Assembly: GCA_015178975.1 (NCBI GenBank)
Contig: WHVD01000089.1
Span: forward strand, 62,001-126,000
DNA from: Hysterangium stoloniferum
Lineage: Eukaryota > Basidiomycota > Agaricomycetes > Hysterangiales > Hysterangiaceae
DNA: 64,000 nucleotides
Direction of reading: 5' to 3'
Shown here one piece after another: positions 51,831 through 62,272 of this stretch (its first letter is position 1; each line of letters opens with the position of its first letter). Both the position numbers and the translations under genes were made by a program. The notes below the pieces were generated by a model. It made no database searches. It was given only the letters and a program-made list of their open reading frames with translations, and had not been told where the DNA came from.

Positions 51831-53531
51831 TTTCGGTCAATTATTTGCAACTTACATTATATATTTTTTGGTCGTCCTTCATTTGCTTTGGTAAACCCGT
51901 TGAGGCTCCATGCATGTGCACCCGCTTTGCAACTAGTAAGGATTCTGGGGCAATCCCAATGCATCGTCGCATGTGCATCCTTACTGACACGGCCTACCAT
52001 ATTTTTGGAAGATGGAATAGTGATCAAGAAGGGAAGTCGATATCGACACTTTATTACTACGTCTGCAGACACTAGTTCGTTAAGCCTTGGAAAGGTGTGT
52101 GCAGCACGATTGAAGAAATGGCATTCCTACAGGTACTTATACTAATTACTAAGTACCAAGTTAGGGCAAATCCATCTGCCCCTGTACCCCGTGATATGGC
52201 ACCGCCGTGCATGTGAAAGGCCTAACTCCATTATTCAATATTCAATCCAATGTCCTGGTTGACACTTGCCTGATGTTAAATTGTTCCAGTCCCAGGTAAA
52301 TCTTTCTATATATTGTTGGAGCATTGGCGTGTCTTGCTAGCTCAACTCTGTATATCCATATGTATGTTCATGCTCAGTGTTGGTTCAGAGAATAGAATAG
52401 TGCTCTTTCCCCTCATATATATCCTGTTATCTTCTTCTGTATATACTTGGCTACTGCATATTAAGTACACCTGTAGCTGTATTGCAGTGAATATTTTTTT
52501 ACCACCATGCTCAATATCAATTTTTAAGTCATAAGGCCTGTGTGGTACAAGCTGGTCAGCTTTTTGCTTACTGAAAATGTCTGTGAAATCATGGTATTTT
52601 TTGGGAACTTCTTTCAGGTCAGCTTTCAGCTCAGATCATTCTGGAGTCACAAAATGTCCAGATGCTTCATCAACTTTTAAGTTGATTGAAAAACACTGTG
52701 ATCTGTCCAGTTTACTCGCCCTAACAAATGCCAAAGCATTGATGAGAGAGATTTTTGGAGGTTGGGAGGTATTGGTAGAAGCTGGAGGTGCCATAGAGGC
52801 TGAAGAGGCTCTGGCCAGATTAGATGCTGCAGGAGGAACCTTACATGATCCACATGGGATAAGCCACGACAACCAATTCATCTTCATCAGACTGATTGTT
52901 TGCATGCTATGTCGTGGTTGAAATTTGCACTTGACGATTGTCGGCATGTCATCCTCGAAGAATTGATCTTGGTCACAGAGTGCGACGCCTCAGAATACGT
53001 AGTGACTTCGATCAATGTGTTTTCCTCAAAGGCGTGAGGGTTAAAAAACCCTCTCTGTTGCCCTTGAAATCTAAAGCAGTAACAATGCCACATGATGGGC
53101 TCAAGTCATCCACGAGATGACATCACCCCAATGGTAGATAATGTATGGTAAATATACGGATATATCGTGCACAACTTGATCCGTTGGAAAGATCTGCTTG
53201 ATCAACTTTTTATTGAGGCTTTGAGTGTTTCTGGTGGCGTACTTATCACTTGCAAAGCTCATCACTAGCATACTTGGTTTGAGGTTGAAAGAACCTCAGG
53301 CTAGACAAGGGAACCGCTTCTCATTTGGTTTTCAATCGACCCTATGCTTTCATATTTGCGAGTCAAATATGCCTCATCAAACAGAGTGCTATTATGTAAA
53401 TGTATTATGTCATTTTCACCTTGAAATTTTACCGTGCTGCCTGGCTGTTAGACGAAAGGAATAAGTACGGGACAAGAAAGTGCGGCTACCGCAATTTCCA
53501 AACGGTATCTACACATGAAAGATCCTGGTTG
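51831..53531. other. Gap with possible retroelement debris
   Basis: From 52577 to 52920 the plus strand is open (EEALARLDAAGGTLHDPHGI). Further on, broken coding-like pieces occur (LILVTECDASEY near 52965, DPMLSYLRVKYAS near 53340), vaguely like the RNase H region of a decayed Ty3-type polyprotein. The match is too weak to assert. No LTR was found. Bases 51831-52570 show nothing recognisable. Confidence 0.3.
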
Positions 53532-54974
53532 TCACCGAGAGAATAGCCAAGAAAGAAGTCCTCGGTTTTTTCCATCCTGTCTGGTACTTCCTTGTCCCCT
53601 AAGCAACGGTGAGTATTCACTCACTCCATTACCCTCCTCACTCTCCTCCGATAGATCTGAATCAACGTGTGTCACGGTAACTGTTGGTACGTCAGGACCG
53701 AGCTTGTTTCCGAAATCGTCGATTCGCAGACGAGCCTGGCGCGCCTTCCAGATTAAACACATAACCAGGAGCGAACCTTGCATGACCCCAGCTGTAGCGT
53801 AAGTGATCCAACCTACGGAAATGTTCGAAAATAAGAATCAAAGATTCACGAAAGAAGATGTTACGTACTTGTCCAGTTTGTCCCTGGTCTGTTATTGATA
53901 CAACCGGTGAGACGAAGTCCATATACAGGTATAATAGAGGTACATACCGCAGGATAATGTTTAATACCATCAGGATGGCTCCTGGAGTTTGAATGCACAT
54001 CATTGGGATGCTGATGGCTCCAACAAGTTTGATGCGGTATGTTTTAACGAGCTGGGGGAGATATTGGATAACGGCAAGACCTGCCGAGGTAACACCAAGG
54101 AAGGTGGCCCAAGCCTGTATTTGCGCCTGGGGAGAATGGTATGTGAGAAGAAAAAATGACACAAATGCCTCGAATGCGCTGCAAAAGAAAGGTAAATATT
54201 TGGTGAAATTTTGCGGTGTACTATTTCAACTTGCATATGGATGGCGACTACCCAGGCAAGAGTGACTCCCAGCCTCCAATCCTCGCTTGTGACGTTGCTT
54301 CGTCTAGGAGGCAAGAGAGGTTCATTGGGATCTGAGGACTGTTGTGGAAGATCCACGTATTTGAGATGAGGTGGAAAATAAATGAGGAAGAGCACAAGAC
54401 TAATGGAGATAAATATTATATGAGCCGGCGCATATTGAGTAGAAACTCACATAATAGAGAAAAGGGCCCATTGCAACGTCACTTGGATAATGCCACCCAG
54501 GGATTCCAGACAATATCCCACACCCTGATCTATCTGTCACCATAGAATAATGGATAGATAGAAATTGACCTACAACTGAGCTACAGCACTTGACAACATC
54601 CCATTGAAGCATGATGCTATATTAGGATATAAAGTCGATTTCGTACCCAGTGGGAATAAATTTATAACTTACACGTTCAACATTCCAGATGCTGATGACG
54701 TGCTTCCTAACAGAAGATACCAAGGACTGAAACCTTCCGACGAATTCTTGGATATTATTCGATAATGCTAATATCCGACATTGTTATAATACATTGTTCA
54801 AAGGATCTATTGGAACAACATGCCTGTGGTAGATACGACAAAACAAGTCCGAGACATAAACCCGTGGTAAGGACAGCCGTAAATGCGTCATGATGCTACA
54901 GAACTCAATGGTGAGTTATGAATGATCAAAAATTGCCATAAAGGTACACGCACTGGTTCACACTTGCCCAACAT
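53532..54974 (-). CDS. PQ-loop repeat membrane protein
   Basis: PQ-loop (SLC66-type) proteins are seven-helix carriers of the vacuole or lysosome, some exporting amino acids. The first PQ repeat reads CLGLVLSYLPQ with HYRIISKNSSEGFSPWYLLL. The second reads AVIQYLPQLVKTYRIKLVGA with ISIPMMCIQTPG. Helical segments surround both, and an acidic cytosolic tail (DLSEESEEGNGVSEYSPLLR) contains a possible dileucine sorting signal. The start MLGKCEPVR at 54974 is followed by a 54-nt-class intron. The intron between SYLPQ and HYRI begins GC, not GT (CAG/GCATGT, near 54835), as no GT keeps the frame. It is divergent from the gene at 55063. Confidence 0.82.
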
Positions 54975-55062
54975 AGCTCTCCTTGCCCAAATCGACTGGG
55001 ACGTCACGTGACAGGGGAGCTTAAAGCACAGCCACCATGGAACGGCAACCATAAACCTGAAC
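54975..55062. promoter_or_regulatory. 88-bp bidirectional promoter with TCACGTGA
   Basis: The palindrome TCACGTGA (55004-55011) lies 30 bp from the PQ-loop start and 52 bp from the KPWE protein start. Shared control of the two genes is likely. Confidence 0.55.
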
Positions 55063-55771
55063 ATGCAGTCGACCAAAGTGGTAGAATCAGAGCTAACAGA
55101 GTCATTGCAAAATGAGCCTCTTTATGAATTTTCTACTTATCCATTTGAAGGGGATGCAGTTTTTCAAGTTGAGTGCATGGCATATTTTCCTCATATGAAG
55201 TCTGACATTTTTTTATTGACTTAGGAGGGACTCCAAAGCATCATTTCTGCCGCACAAGGCAAATCCTCTGGGGAGTTGGAGGATATAATAGGACGCGCCA
55301 AAACATTTTATTTTGCTAGGTGAGCTGTCGATGGATTTTATCCGAGCCATACCTATAATTTTAGCTCATAGGATAACAGGGCGTAAAGTAACATGGGAAA
55401 ACTACCTGGAATGGAGAAAGTCACATCCATTGGGTCCTTTCCCAGATCCGCCTTCAGATTTGCCTGGCACAGTTCCGAAATCGATGGTTGTTGACGGTAG
55501 CGACATCGGTAATACTGAGGTACTCTCGTTCCAGCGAATCACGGAACTTATCCAAACTGGACAAACACATCTGATACCCAACAATAAAGTCATTCCTGAT
55601 GGTTTGCATGTATGTTTATCCTTTTGTTTATCTGGCAATGGATTTTCTCTTTGTCTGATATCTGATGATGTGCACTGCTAGAATGAACCGCCTACTCAGT
55701 CAGCGCAAGTGGCGAGAAAGAAACCATGGGAGAGAGAGATTCTCACCGTGCATCAAGGGCCGGACCTGTGA
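55063..55771 (+). CDS. KPWE-motif protein, Pex39-like peroxin candidate
   Basis: Small protein of about 170 residues from four exons. The N-terminal part (FSTYPFEGDAVFQ, then a helix QEGLQSIISAAQGK) and ARITGRKVTWENYLEWRKSH precede a Pro-rich segment (PLGPFPDPPSDLPGTVPK). Then come a helix (LSFQRITELIQTGQTHLIPN) and, near the C terminus, ARKKPWERE. The order 'helix ITELIQTGQ, then basic KPWE' matches Pex39 (human C6orf226, yeast Yjr012c), which by established work helps Pex7 import PTS2 proteins; Pex13 carries a related KPWE motif. The assignment rests on this motif pair and size, not on a search. Stop at 55769-55771. Confidence 0.65.
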
Positions 55772-56323
55772 TCCGCCCAGCACCGTGAGTGATCAGCCGG
55801 ATGGTAGTCTAACAGTCTAGAACACATGCCGAGGATCAAGGTGACATGGTTGTTGTTGACACTGTGAGAGAGAATGAAGAATCTGTAGGACCAGACTAAA
55901 TGTGTAACCACAATGTATAATAGTGTCTCTGAACGGGATAACCCGGTGGCTAAGTTTAACAAGGACTCATCCAATACCCTAAGAGAGAATATCATGGTTC
56001 AAGAGTCTTGATGCCTTAGTATGGACTTGATTGCCCAAGGCAATGCCAGTGGAGATAAATAAAAGTACTTTAAATATCTCCCGATTCGAGCTGTGCTTGA
56101 GCCGTTGCTGAACCTGAGGCGAGGCCTGATCAACTTAAAAATGTCGAAGCTCTGGGTGAGAGTTTGATTTACAGTTGGGACAACTGAGATCACTTGCCAA
56201 CTATTTCCAACCCCAACTTAGTATGTAGTAATGGCCCGTGGACTTCTTACCCTTTACCTTGAATAGCTGGATTGCTTCTCCCTTTTTTCTTTCTTTCTTT
56301 CTTTCTTTCTTCCTCTTCTCTTC
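55772..56323. other. Intergenic DNA with CTTT repeat before the membrane protein gene
   Basis: A (TTTC)n run at about 56286-56310 and a wider pyrimidine-rich stretch directly precede the start at 56324, a common fungal promoter feature. Nothing else seen. Confidence 0.5.
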
Positions 56324-58124
56324 ATGTGGCTAGGGGTTGTAGCTGGCCTCACCCCGTTCATTTGGCTCAGTGCATTTCCCACTCATGCCCTTCCAGTCAC
56401 TTCTGACAACCAGCTTGTTTTCACCGGTCCTGGATGGCAAACTGCAAGCAGTACCCAAAGATGCAGCCAAGTCAGCCCGACAGTGCATACTACAAGCAAC
56501 TTTGGAGATTCAGTTTCTTTTCGCTTCTTAGGTAGGTATATCCAGGCTGGCGTCGGGCGATCCGAACAGTTATCTGATCATGGTCTGGGATACAGGGAAC
56601 GGCGTTGTTGTTCAAGGTTTTGTCAACGCCTCGTCAGCCCCTCTGCTTGTGATCCTAGACACACAGGTCCAACGATTATCTACGCCCGAAGATAATGGAT
56701 CCGACTGTGGTGTTATTTTTTCCGAAGAGAATCTTACGATCACCTCACACAATCTCACAATAATTCACTTATCGACTACTGGCTCTGCCCAATTGACGAT
56801 ATCCGACATCACGTACGTGTTCTCTCGATCTGTTTAGCTCATTCCTTCTAGTTCCATATTTTTCCCACCGACCTACCTGCAGTTGTCAGCTCGCGAGCAA
56901 TTAGACTGCCCGAGAAGACTCCCCTTACCTTTTTTTTCTTCTGGAACGACTTCTTGAGAATGTGTCCAACTCACAAGATATATTAGGGCTTTCCCTCCGA
57001 CAGTACTTTCCGCGAACATCCCCAACCCAACCGGCTCCCAGTCTAGAATCATCACGCCACTACCATCCCTGGGATCCCAACTCCCGACTGGTGCTACAGT
57101 CCTCCCAAAGACTACGCCTCCTCCTTCCTCCCCACAAACCCCGAATACATCCCAAACCGCTACAGTCCCTCCAGTGATGATTGCATCTCCTTCCTCCTCG
57201 CAAAATACATTTCAACCGCCATCGGTTTCGAGCACCCCATTTATGACTACAACCGGCATGACAGTCGCAGTTTTCGGCGGACTTGTAGGTGCGGCGTTTG
57301 CCATGTTGATTTTGCTCATGGTATTCATCCTCCTTCGTCGCCGTGTAACTCGTAATGCCGCACAAGACCGAGATCGAGAGAGCAGCTCTGACCGGGAACC
57401 CCGGGTGATGGAGGACGGGAAAATACGTACATTCATTTCGACATCGGAAGCCCCCAAGGGGAGGTTGACCCAGTTTATCTTGGAAAACGGGTCGGTCTCT
57501 CCCCCTGGAAGTATCGCAAGTCCCCTTTCAATCATGTTCGTTTCAAGGTTTTCCATGCATGCTATATATTAAAACTCTATTCTAGGACCGAACAGCCTGA
57601 CTCCTCTTTACCCAGCCTAACTCCAACCGTTTCTGGAACAAGGTAGAATTCATACCTATCACAAAAAATATTCTGACGGTGCTTTTTTCAGCACCCGTTC
57701 TCAACCTGGAATCCCCGCTCAGACACAGCAGTCACTTCCCACAGCCCCCAACAGCACTGCCAGCGGCACATCTAGCCTCCGAACGACTCCAGTCACTGCT
57801 GCCATAGACGACAAGGACCAACACGTGTCTGTACTGCTCGGGGACGACGCGTCCTTAGCTCCACCATCGGATCGCTCACCGCAAGCCCCCTCCCATTCAA
57901 GGGACCCGTCTCGTCTTTTAGCTCCGTCATTGTCTCCCCGAAGCATACTATCCCACATGGCAGTATCGCCCTGGACCTCACGGTCATCCGTACGCTCGGC
58001 GGGCACCAGCGTGGAATCATCCAGTCGTACTGGTACGCCCCCCAGAAACCTGGGCCCTTTTGCATTGGATCCGAGTCGGCAAGGTCGTTCAAGATCTGAC
58101 AAGGTGCCTTACGGTTTCTTTTGA
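56324..58124 (+). CDS. Single-pass membrane protein with secreted head and long Ser/Pro-rich tail
   Basis: I recognise the architecture but no function. A signal peptide (MWLGVVAGLTPFIWLSAFPT) is followed by a beta-rich extracellular domain (VFTGPGWQTASS, SVSFRFLG, then ISDITYV). This type is common in basidiomycete cell-surface proteins. Next comes a Pro/Ser/Thr linker, one transmembrane helix (MTVAVFGGLVGAAFAMLILL continuing VFILL) and a stop-transfer RRR. The cytosolic tail of about 230 residues is rich in Ser, Pro and Arg and ends DKVPYGFF. Several short introns; the exon joins around 56817-57000 are uncertain. A wall-sensor-like role is possible but is inference. Confidence 0.7.
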
Positions 58125-58586
58125 ACGCTCAAACCTTTATTGCTGTTTTGTATGGCTTTCGTGTCTTTTCTTTTGATTTCTTTTTTGTAAACACTCATCC
58201 AATTGTACTACCAAGTGTTGGTTGATATTGTCATTTCTTTATACAGTGTCATGGGACTAGACAGGGTATATACCTATTATTGTAAGATATTTTACGACCT
58301 CAGCGGTCCTTGCAGCTATCTAGATTAACCTAGTGTTAACGCCGACATTACACATTTAGTTTATCCCTGCATAACAGAAGTTTAATTTATTTATTAACTC
58401 ATTGTCCCATACATTTTAACTATTGGTATATGACTCGATTCCCCCATGATTGGAATGGAGAAATTTGGTGAACGTCTCGCCACCCCCCGTGTCAACCATC
58501 CATCGAGTCGAAGGTTACTTACTCAAAAATCACATTCACGTGCACGTGATTATTTCTTGTACCGCGTCCATTTTTTGTCTCTCCTC
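58125..58586 (+). promoter_or_regulatory. Intergenic region; ETF-QO promoter with two adjoining CACGTG boxes
   Basis: CACGTG at 58537-58542 and 58543-58548 are directly adjoining (TTCACGTGCACGTGAT), 39-50 bp before the start codon at 58587. The left part holds the 3' end of the membrane protein gene. Confidence 0.55.
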
Positions 58587-60694
58587 ATGTTCCGGGTAAG
58601 GTCCTCATTTGGCCGACCATTTATTCGATTTTTACATTCCAGCACTGCGAGGAAGGAAAGAGCTCTATTTAACCCTTCGAATGTTGAACGTGTCGAGGAT
58701 GAAGTAGATGTGTGCATTGTTGGTGCAGGGCCAGCAGGTCTGAGCGCAGCTATTCGACTAAAGCAGCTGGAGAAAGAAAAGGGCAAAGATGTAAGGGTGG
58801 TCGTTCTTGAGAAAGGACCAGAAGTAGGTCCGTTATTTATGTCGTTTATGGTATACTGTTCTTTTAATTAACGGCGATGGGTTTTAGGCTCTCACATTCT
58901 CTCTGGAGCCGTAATTGAACCACGGGCTCTCAATGAGTTGCTTCCAGAATGGAAATCTATGTCCGGTCACCCTCTTACACAGCCTGCTACATCATCGAAA
59001 ATGCGTTTTTTGACTGCCAAGTCCTCCTTCCCTATGCCTCATCCTCCCCAAATGTCTAATGATGGCAACTACATTCTCTCATTGTCTCAGTTTGTCTCCT
59101 GGTTAAATGGAATAGCCGAGGAAATGGGTGTGGAAGTTTATCCTGGGTTCGCAGGTGCAAACATCGTGTACGGCGAGAAGGGTGAAGTCCGTGGAGTGAC
59201 AACTAATGAAGTTGGTCTGGATCGGGAGAACCGCATGAAGGAAAATTTTGAGCCAGGGATGAGTTTTATTGCCAAAGTCACTCTTCTCGCTGAAGGTGCT
59301 CACGGCTCGCTGTCCAAATCTGTCATTGATAAGTTCGATTTGCGGCGCAATTCGGATCCGCAGACATATGGTATGGGGATTAAGGAAGTCTGGCGGGTAG
59401 ATGAAAGTCAGTACCGTCCTGGGGAGGTTATCCACACTATGGGGTGGCCTTTGGACTGGAAGACATATGGTGGTGGCTGGATATATCACATGGCTGATGG
59501 GCTTGTTAGCCTCGGGCTTGTCGTCGGTTTGGACTATGCCAATCCATACTTAAGCCCATATCGCGAGTTTCAGGTGTGCTCTAATTATGATACAAAGTTC
59601 TTGCCCTTCACTTGAGTTAATCACTTTGTGCGCAGCGCATGAAGCATCACCCGTATGTTGCGAAACTCCTCACCGGTGGTGAACGGCTCGCATATGGTGG
59701 CCGCACTCTGAACGAAGGTGGTTTGCAATCAATACCAAAAGTACACTTCCCAGGCGGTGCATTAATAGGATGTTCCGCTGGATTTGTGAATGTGCCGAAG
59801 ATCAAAGGCACCCATAACGCCATGAAGAGCGGCATACTCGCTGCCGAGGCAGCCTTTGGGATCGTTGAAGGCGAACAAGCCAGTGACAGTGGGGCGGATA
59901 TGACTGCATATGAAGATAACCTTAAGACGAGCTGGGTGTGGGAGGAACTAAAGGAAGTTAGGAACTTGCGGCCTAGTTTCAACACATCGTTAGGATTGTG
60001 GGGAGGGTTGGCTTACTCGGGTGTGGATTCTCTAGTGTTGAAGGGACGCGTCCCTTGGACGTTCAGGAATAAGGTGTCCGATGCCGCCCATACCAAACGT
60101 GCGAGGTGCGTAGAAAACACGTTGGCGTCTCGTATGAAGCTGAAAGAGAAACACCTTCCAGTGAATGCAAGCCTATTGCCTACCCGCCGCCCCAACCACC
60201 TTTGTCTACAGATATTTTGACCTCACTAATGCTTACCGCTACCGATCATGCAGAGGACCAACCGGTGCATCTCAAATTGCCACCTGGATCTAAAGCTCAT
60301 CGTGAGCATGTCAAAAAGAATATGGGAGAGTATGCAGGTCTGCTTGGCCACGCTTGTCCCGCTGCAGTTTATGAATATGTCGAAGCATCGGAGAGTGATG
60401 AAGCGTCTTGGGATGGGAAGAAACTTGTTATCAATTCTCAGGTGTGTATTATTGTCATATTTATTGCCAGCTGTGTCTGATCTGTCTTGTACAGAACTGT
60501 ATTCATTGTAAACTATGCGATATCAAGGTTCCGACACAAGATATTACATGGACTGTACCGGAAGGTGGTGGCGGTCCGAAATACAGTAAGCAATACGTTT
60601 TGAGGGGTCTTTTCTTTCCTCCATTATGACTGGTTCTTTTACAGACATGACCTAATCGCGTCTAATCACAGCTTATGTGGCTAACGCAGGGTGA
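58587..60694 (+). CDS. Electron transfer flavoprotein-ubiquinone oxidoreductase, mitochondrial
   Basis: Passes electrons from ETF to ubiquinone at the inner mitochondrial membrane, draining fatty acid and amino acid dehydrogenases. The N terminus [20 protein letters not shown] is a typical import peptide, which is why I chose 58587 over the ATG at 58446. Then come the FAD site [66 protein letters not shown] and [20 protein letters not shown]. The 4Fe-4S cluster is bound by [11 protein letters not shown] plus the upstream Cys in [12 protein letters not shown], with [16 protein letters not shown] near the end. Introns are short. Stop at 60692-60694. About 600 residues, as expected. Confidence 0.95.
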
Positions 60695-60823
60695 GCTGGA
60701 GACTTTATCATCCCAAACACATACATCATGGCACTTCGGGAGGTTATTTTAAGCCCTTGATAACTGAGGAGGCTGATCGGACGTGATGTACATACACTTG
60801 CGTCGCATCACTCTCATCAACGT

Positions 60824-61851
60824 TTAATCTTCAGTCTCTCTTGCAAGAATCGGTTGAAGGTATCGGCCGGCTGCATTTGGTTTATCGCTGCGCCCGAGGT
60901 ACCATAGCTCCTTCACTTCCACTCGTTGTACATATTCTTGGAGTCGCTGATAATTCAAACCGACTGCATGAGGACCATGTGAGTCATCGGATAACGTAAA
61001 ACGACCTCCAAGTGTCTTAAGGAGCTTAGGGAGCACGACGTGTTAATACCTTCCAAAACATCACAGTAAGAATAACGCGCGAATACCTGCACGATGTCAC
61101 TACCCGGGTATGCATCTTCCCATCCTTTTCGAAAGGCCGCAGCGTTGAGTTCAAATAATGCACCATACTCGATTGCAAATCGCGCATTGCGTTCTATCTT
61201 AGTCCATACGTCAGGACAATCTTGAAATTTAACTGTAGGATAGAACAGCCGACAGAGATCGAAATGTCCAATGATCTCCGGGTGAAAGCGCTGCATGACT
61301 TCGTACTGGGAGTCAAAATACGACAGAAAGAGTTGTGTAAGGGCATCTGTGTGCGAATTTGGAAAGCTATCTTTTGCTTGTTGGAAGGTAGGTAGATCAA
61401 AATCGATCGGGACTTTGTTAACGTGATGTACTGAGCCGACGATGTATTCAATGCGATTTCCGTGTTTCTGAAGAAGACGTTCCAGGCCATCCAAGTCTTC
61501 ATTTGTGATATATTCTGTTTCGAGACCGACGAGAAGTGTAATGCGGTCTGCGTAGACACTTTTCAGCCTATGCGCTTCGATAACGAACGCATCAAACGTG
61601 CTCATGAGGCAATCTAAGGAGATCCCTTCCTTGAGCGATATAATATAATGTATATGAAGCATGTGCACGAATTGAAAGCATGTAAAACACACCTCTTCAG
61701 GGTACAGATCACCTAAACGGTAACGGGGGACGTGTTCGGTCAGTCCATAGACATTAAACCCTTCTGAAATCGCCTTTAAAACAACTTCTTCGAGCGTCCC
61801 TATCGCGTGCTTGCAGAATTGACCTGAGTGCGAGTGGTGGCTGAAGAGCAT
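60824..61851 (-). CDS. Histidinol-phosphatase (PHP family)
   Basis: Removes phosphate from L-histidinol phosphate, the penultimate step of histidine synthesis; fungal HIS2 enzymes are PHP-family metal enzymes. The start at 61851 gives the metal-binding MLFSHHSHSGQFCKHAIGTL, followed by YGLTEHVPRY, GLETEYI, YIVGSVHHVNKVPIDFD, EIIGHFDLCRLF, LFELNAAAFRKG and the last motif FTLSDDSHGPHAVGLNY. All PHP motifs are present. At least two introns, one near 61620-61692 and one near 61037-61090. About 285 residues, slightly shorter than yeast HIS2. The gene ends convergently with ETF-QO, 130 bp away. Confidence 0.9.
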
Positions 61852-62272
61852 TTTTACTTTCAGTCACGTGTTAAAATCCACGCGTTACGCGACGCGAACT
61901 GGACGCGTAAATGAGAAAGCAAATGAGAATCACGCGGTGGTAATACAGTACTATTCAGTGCTCAGTGCCAAAAGTCTTAATATCTATATATCTTGGGAAT
62001 AGCTCGAGGATAGAAAATTGTGCCATATTAAACTCCCTTTAGAAAGCTGAGTTTTATGACGCAACTTTGACACGCCTTTGACGACCTGTATAATGTTATC
62101 ACAAGAGGCATGGCTAAGTCCCTCCCGCACTACCGAAAAATAAATCATTATTGCGGTGTAGTTCTCTCATGTATGAATACAAATGGTATATGTACGAGTA
62201 GAAAAAAAGTTGTCCCAAGAAAAAAGAACTTGCTGGAAGACTTGAGTATCCATTTGTTGGCTGATGGGCTGA
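61852..62272 (-). promoter_or_regulatory. HIS2-like gene promoter with CACGTG, and gap to the phosphatase gene
   Basis: CACGTG at 61865-61870 (AGTCACGTGTT) is only 14 bp from the histidinol-phosphatase start, followed by GCGTTACGCGACGCG-type sequence. A short open frame at 62110-62304 (+) has no support. Confidence 0.45.

Noticed and set aside
52577..53480. Decayed Ty3-type RNase H region
   Set aside because: Only a few residues resemble the family, stops are frequent and no LTR or other domain supports it. It is left as possible debris.
58446..58586. Upstream ATG at 58446 as the start of ETF-QO
   Set aside because: It would add 47 residues before a good mitochondrial import peptide at 58587, and the tandem CACGTG boxes would fall inside the coding region.
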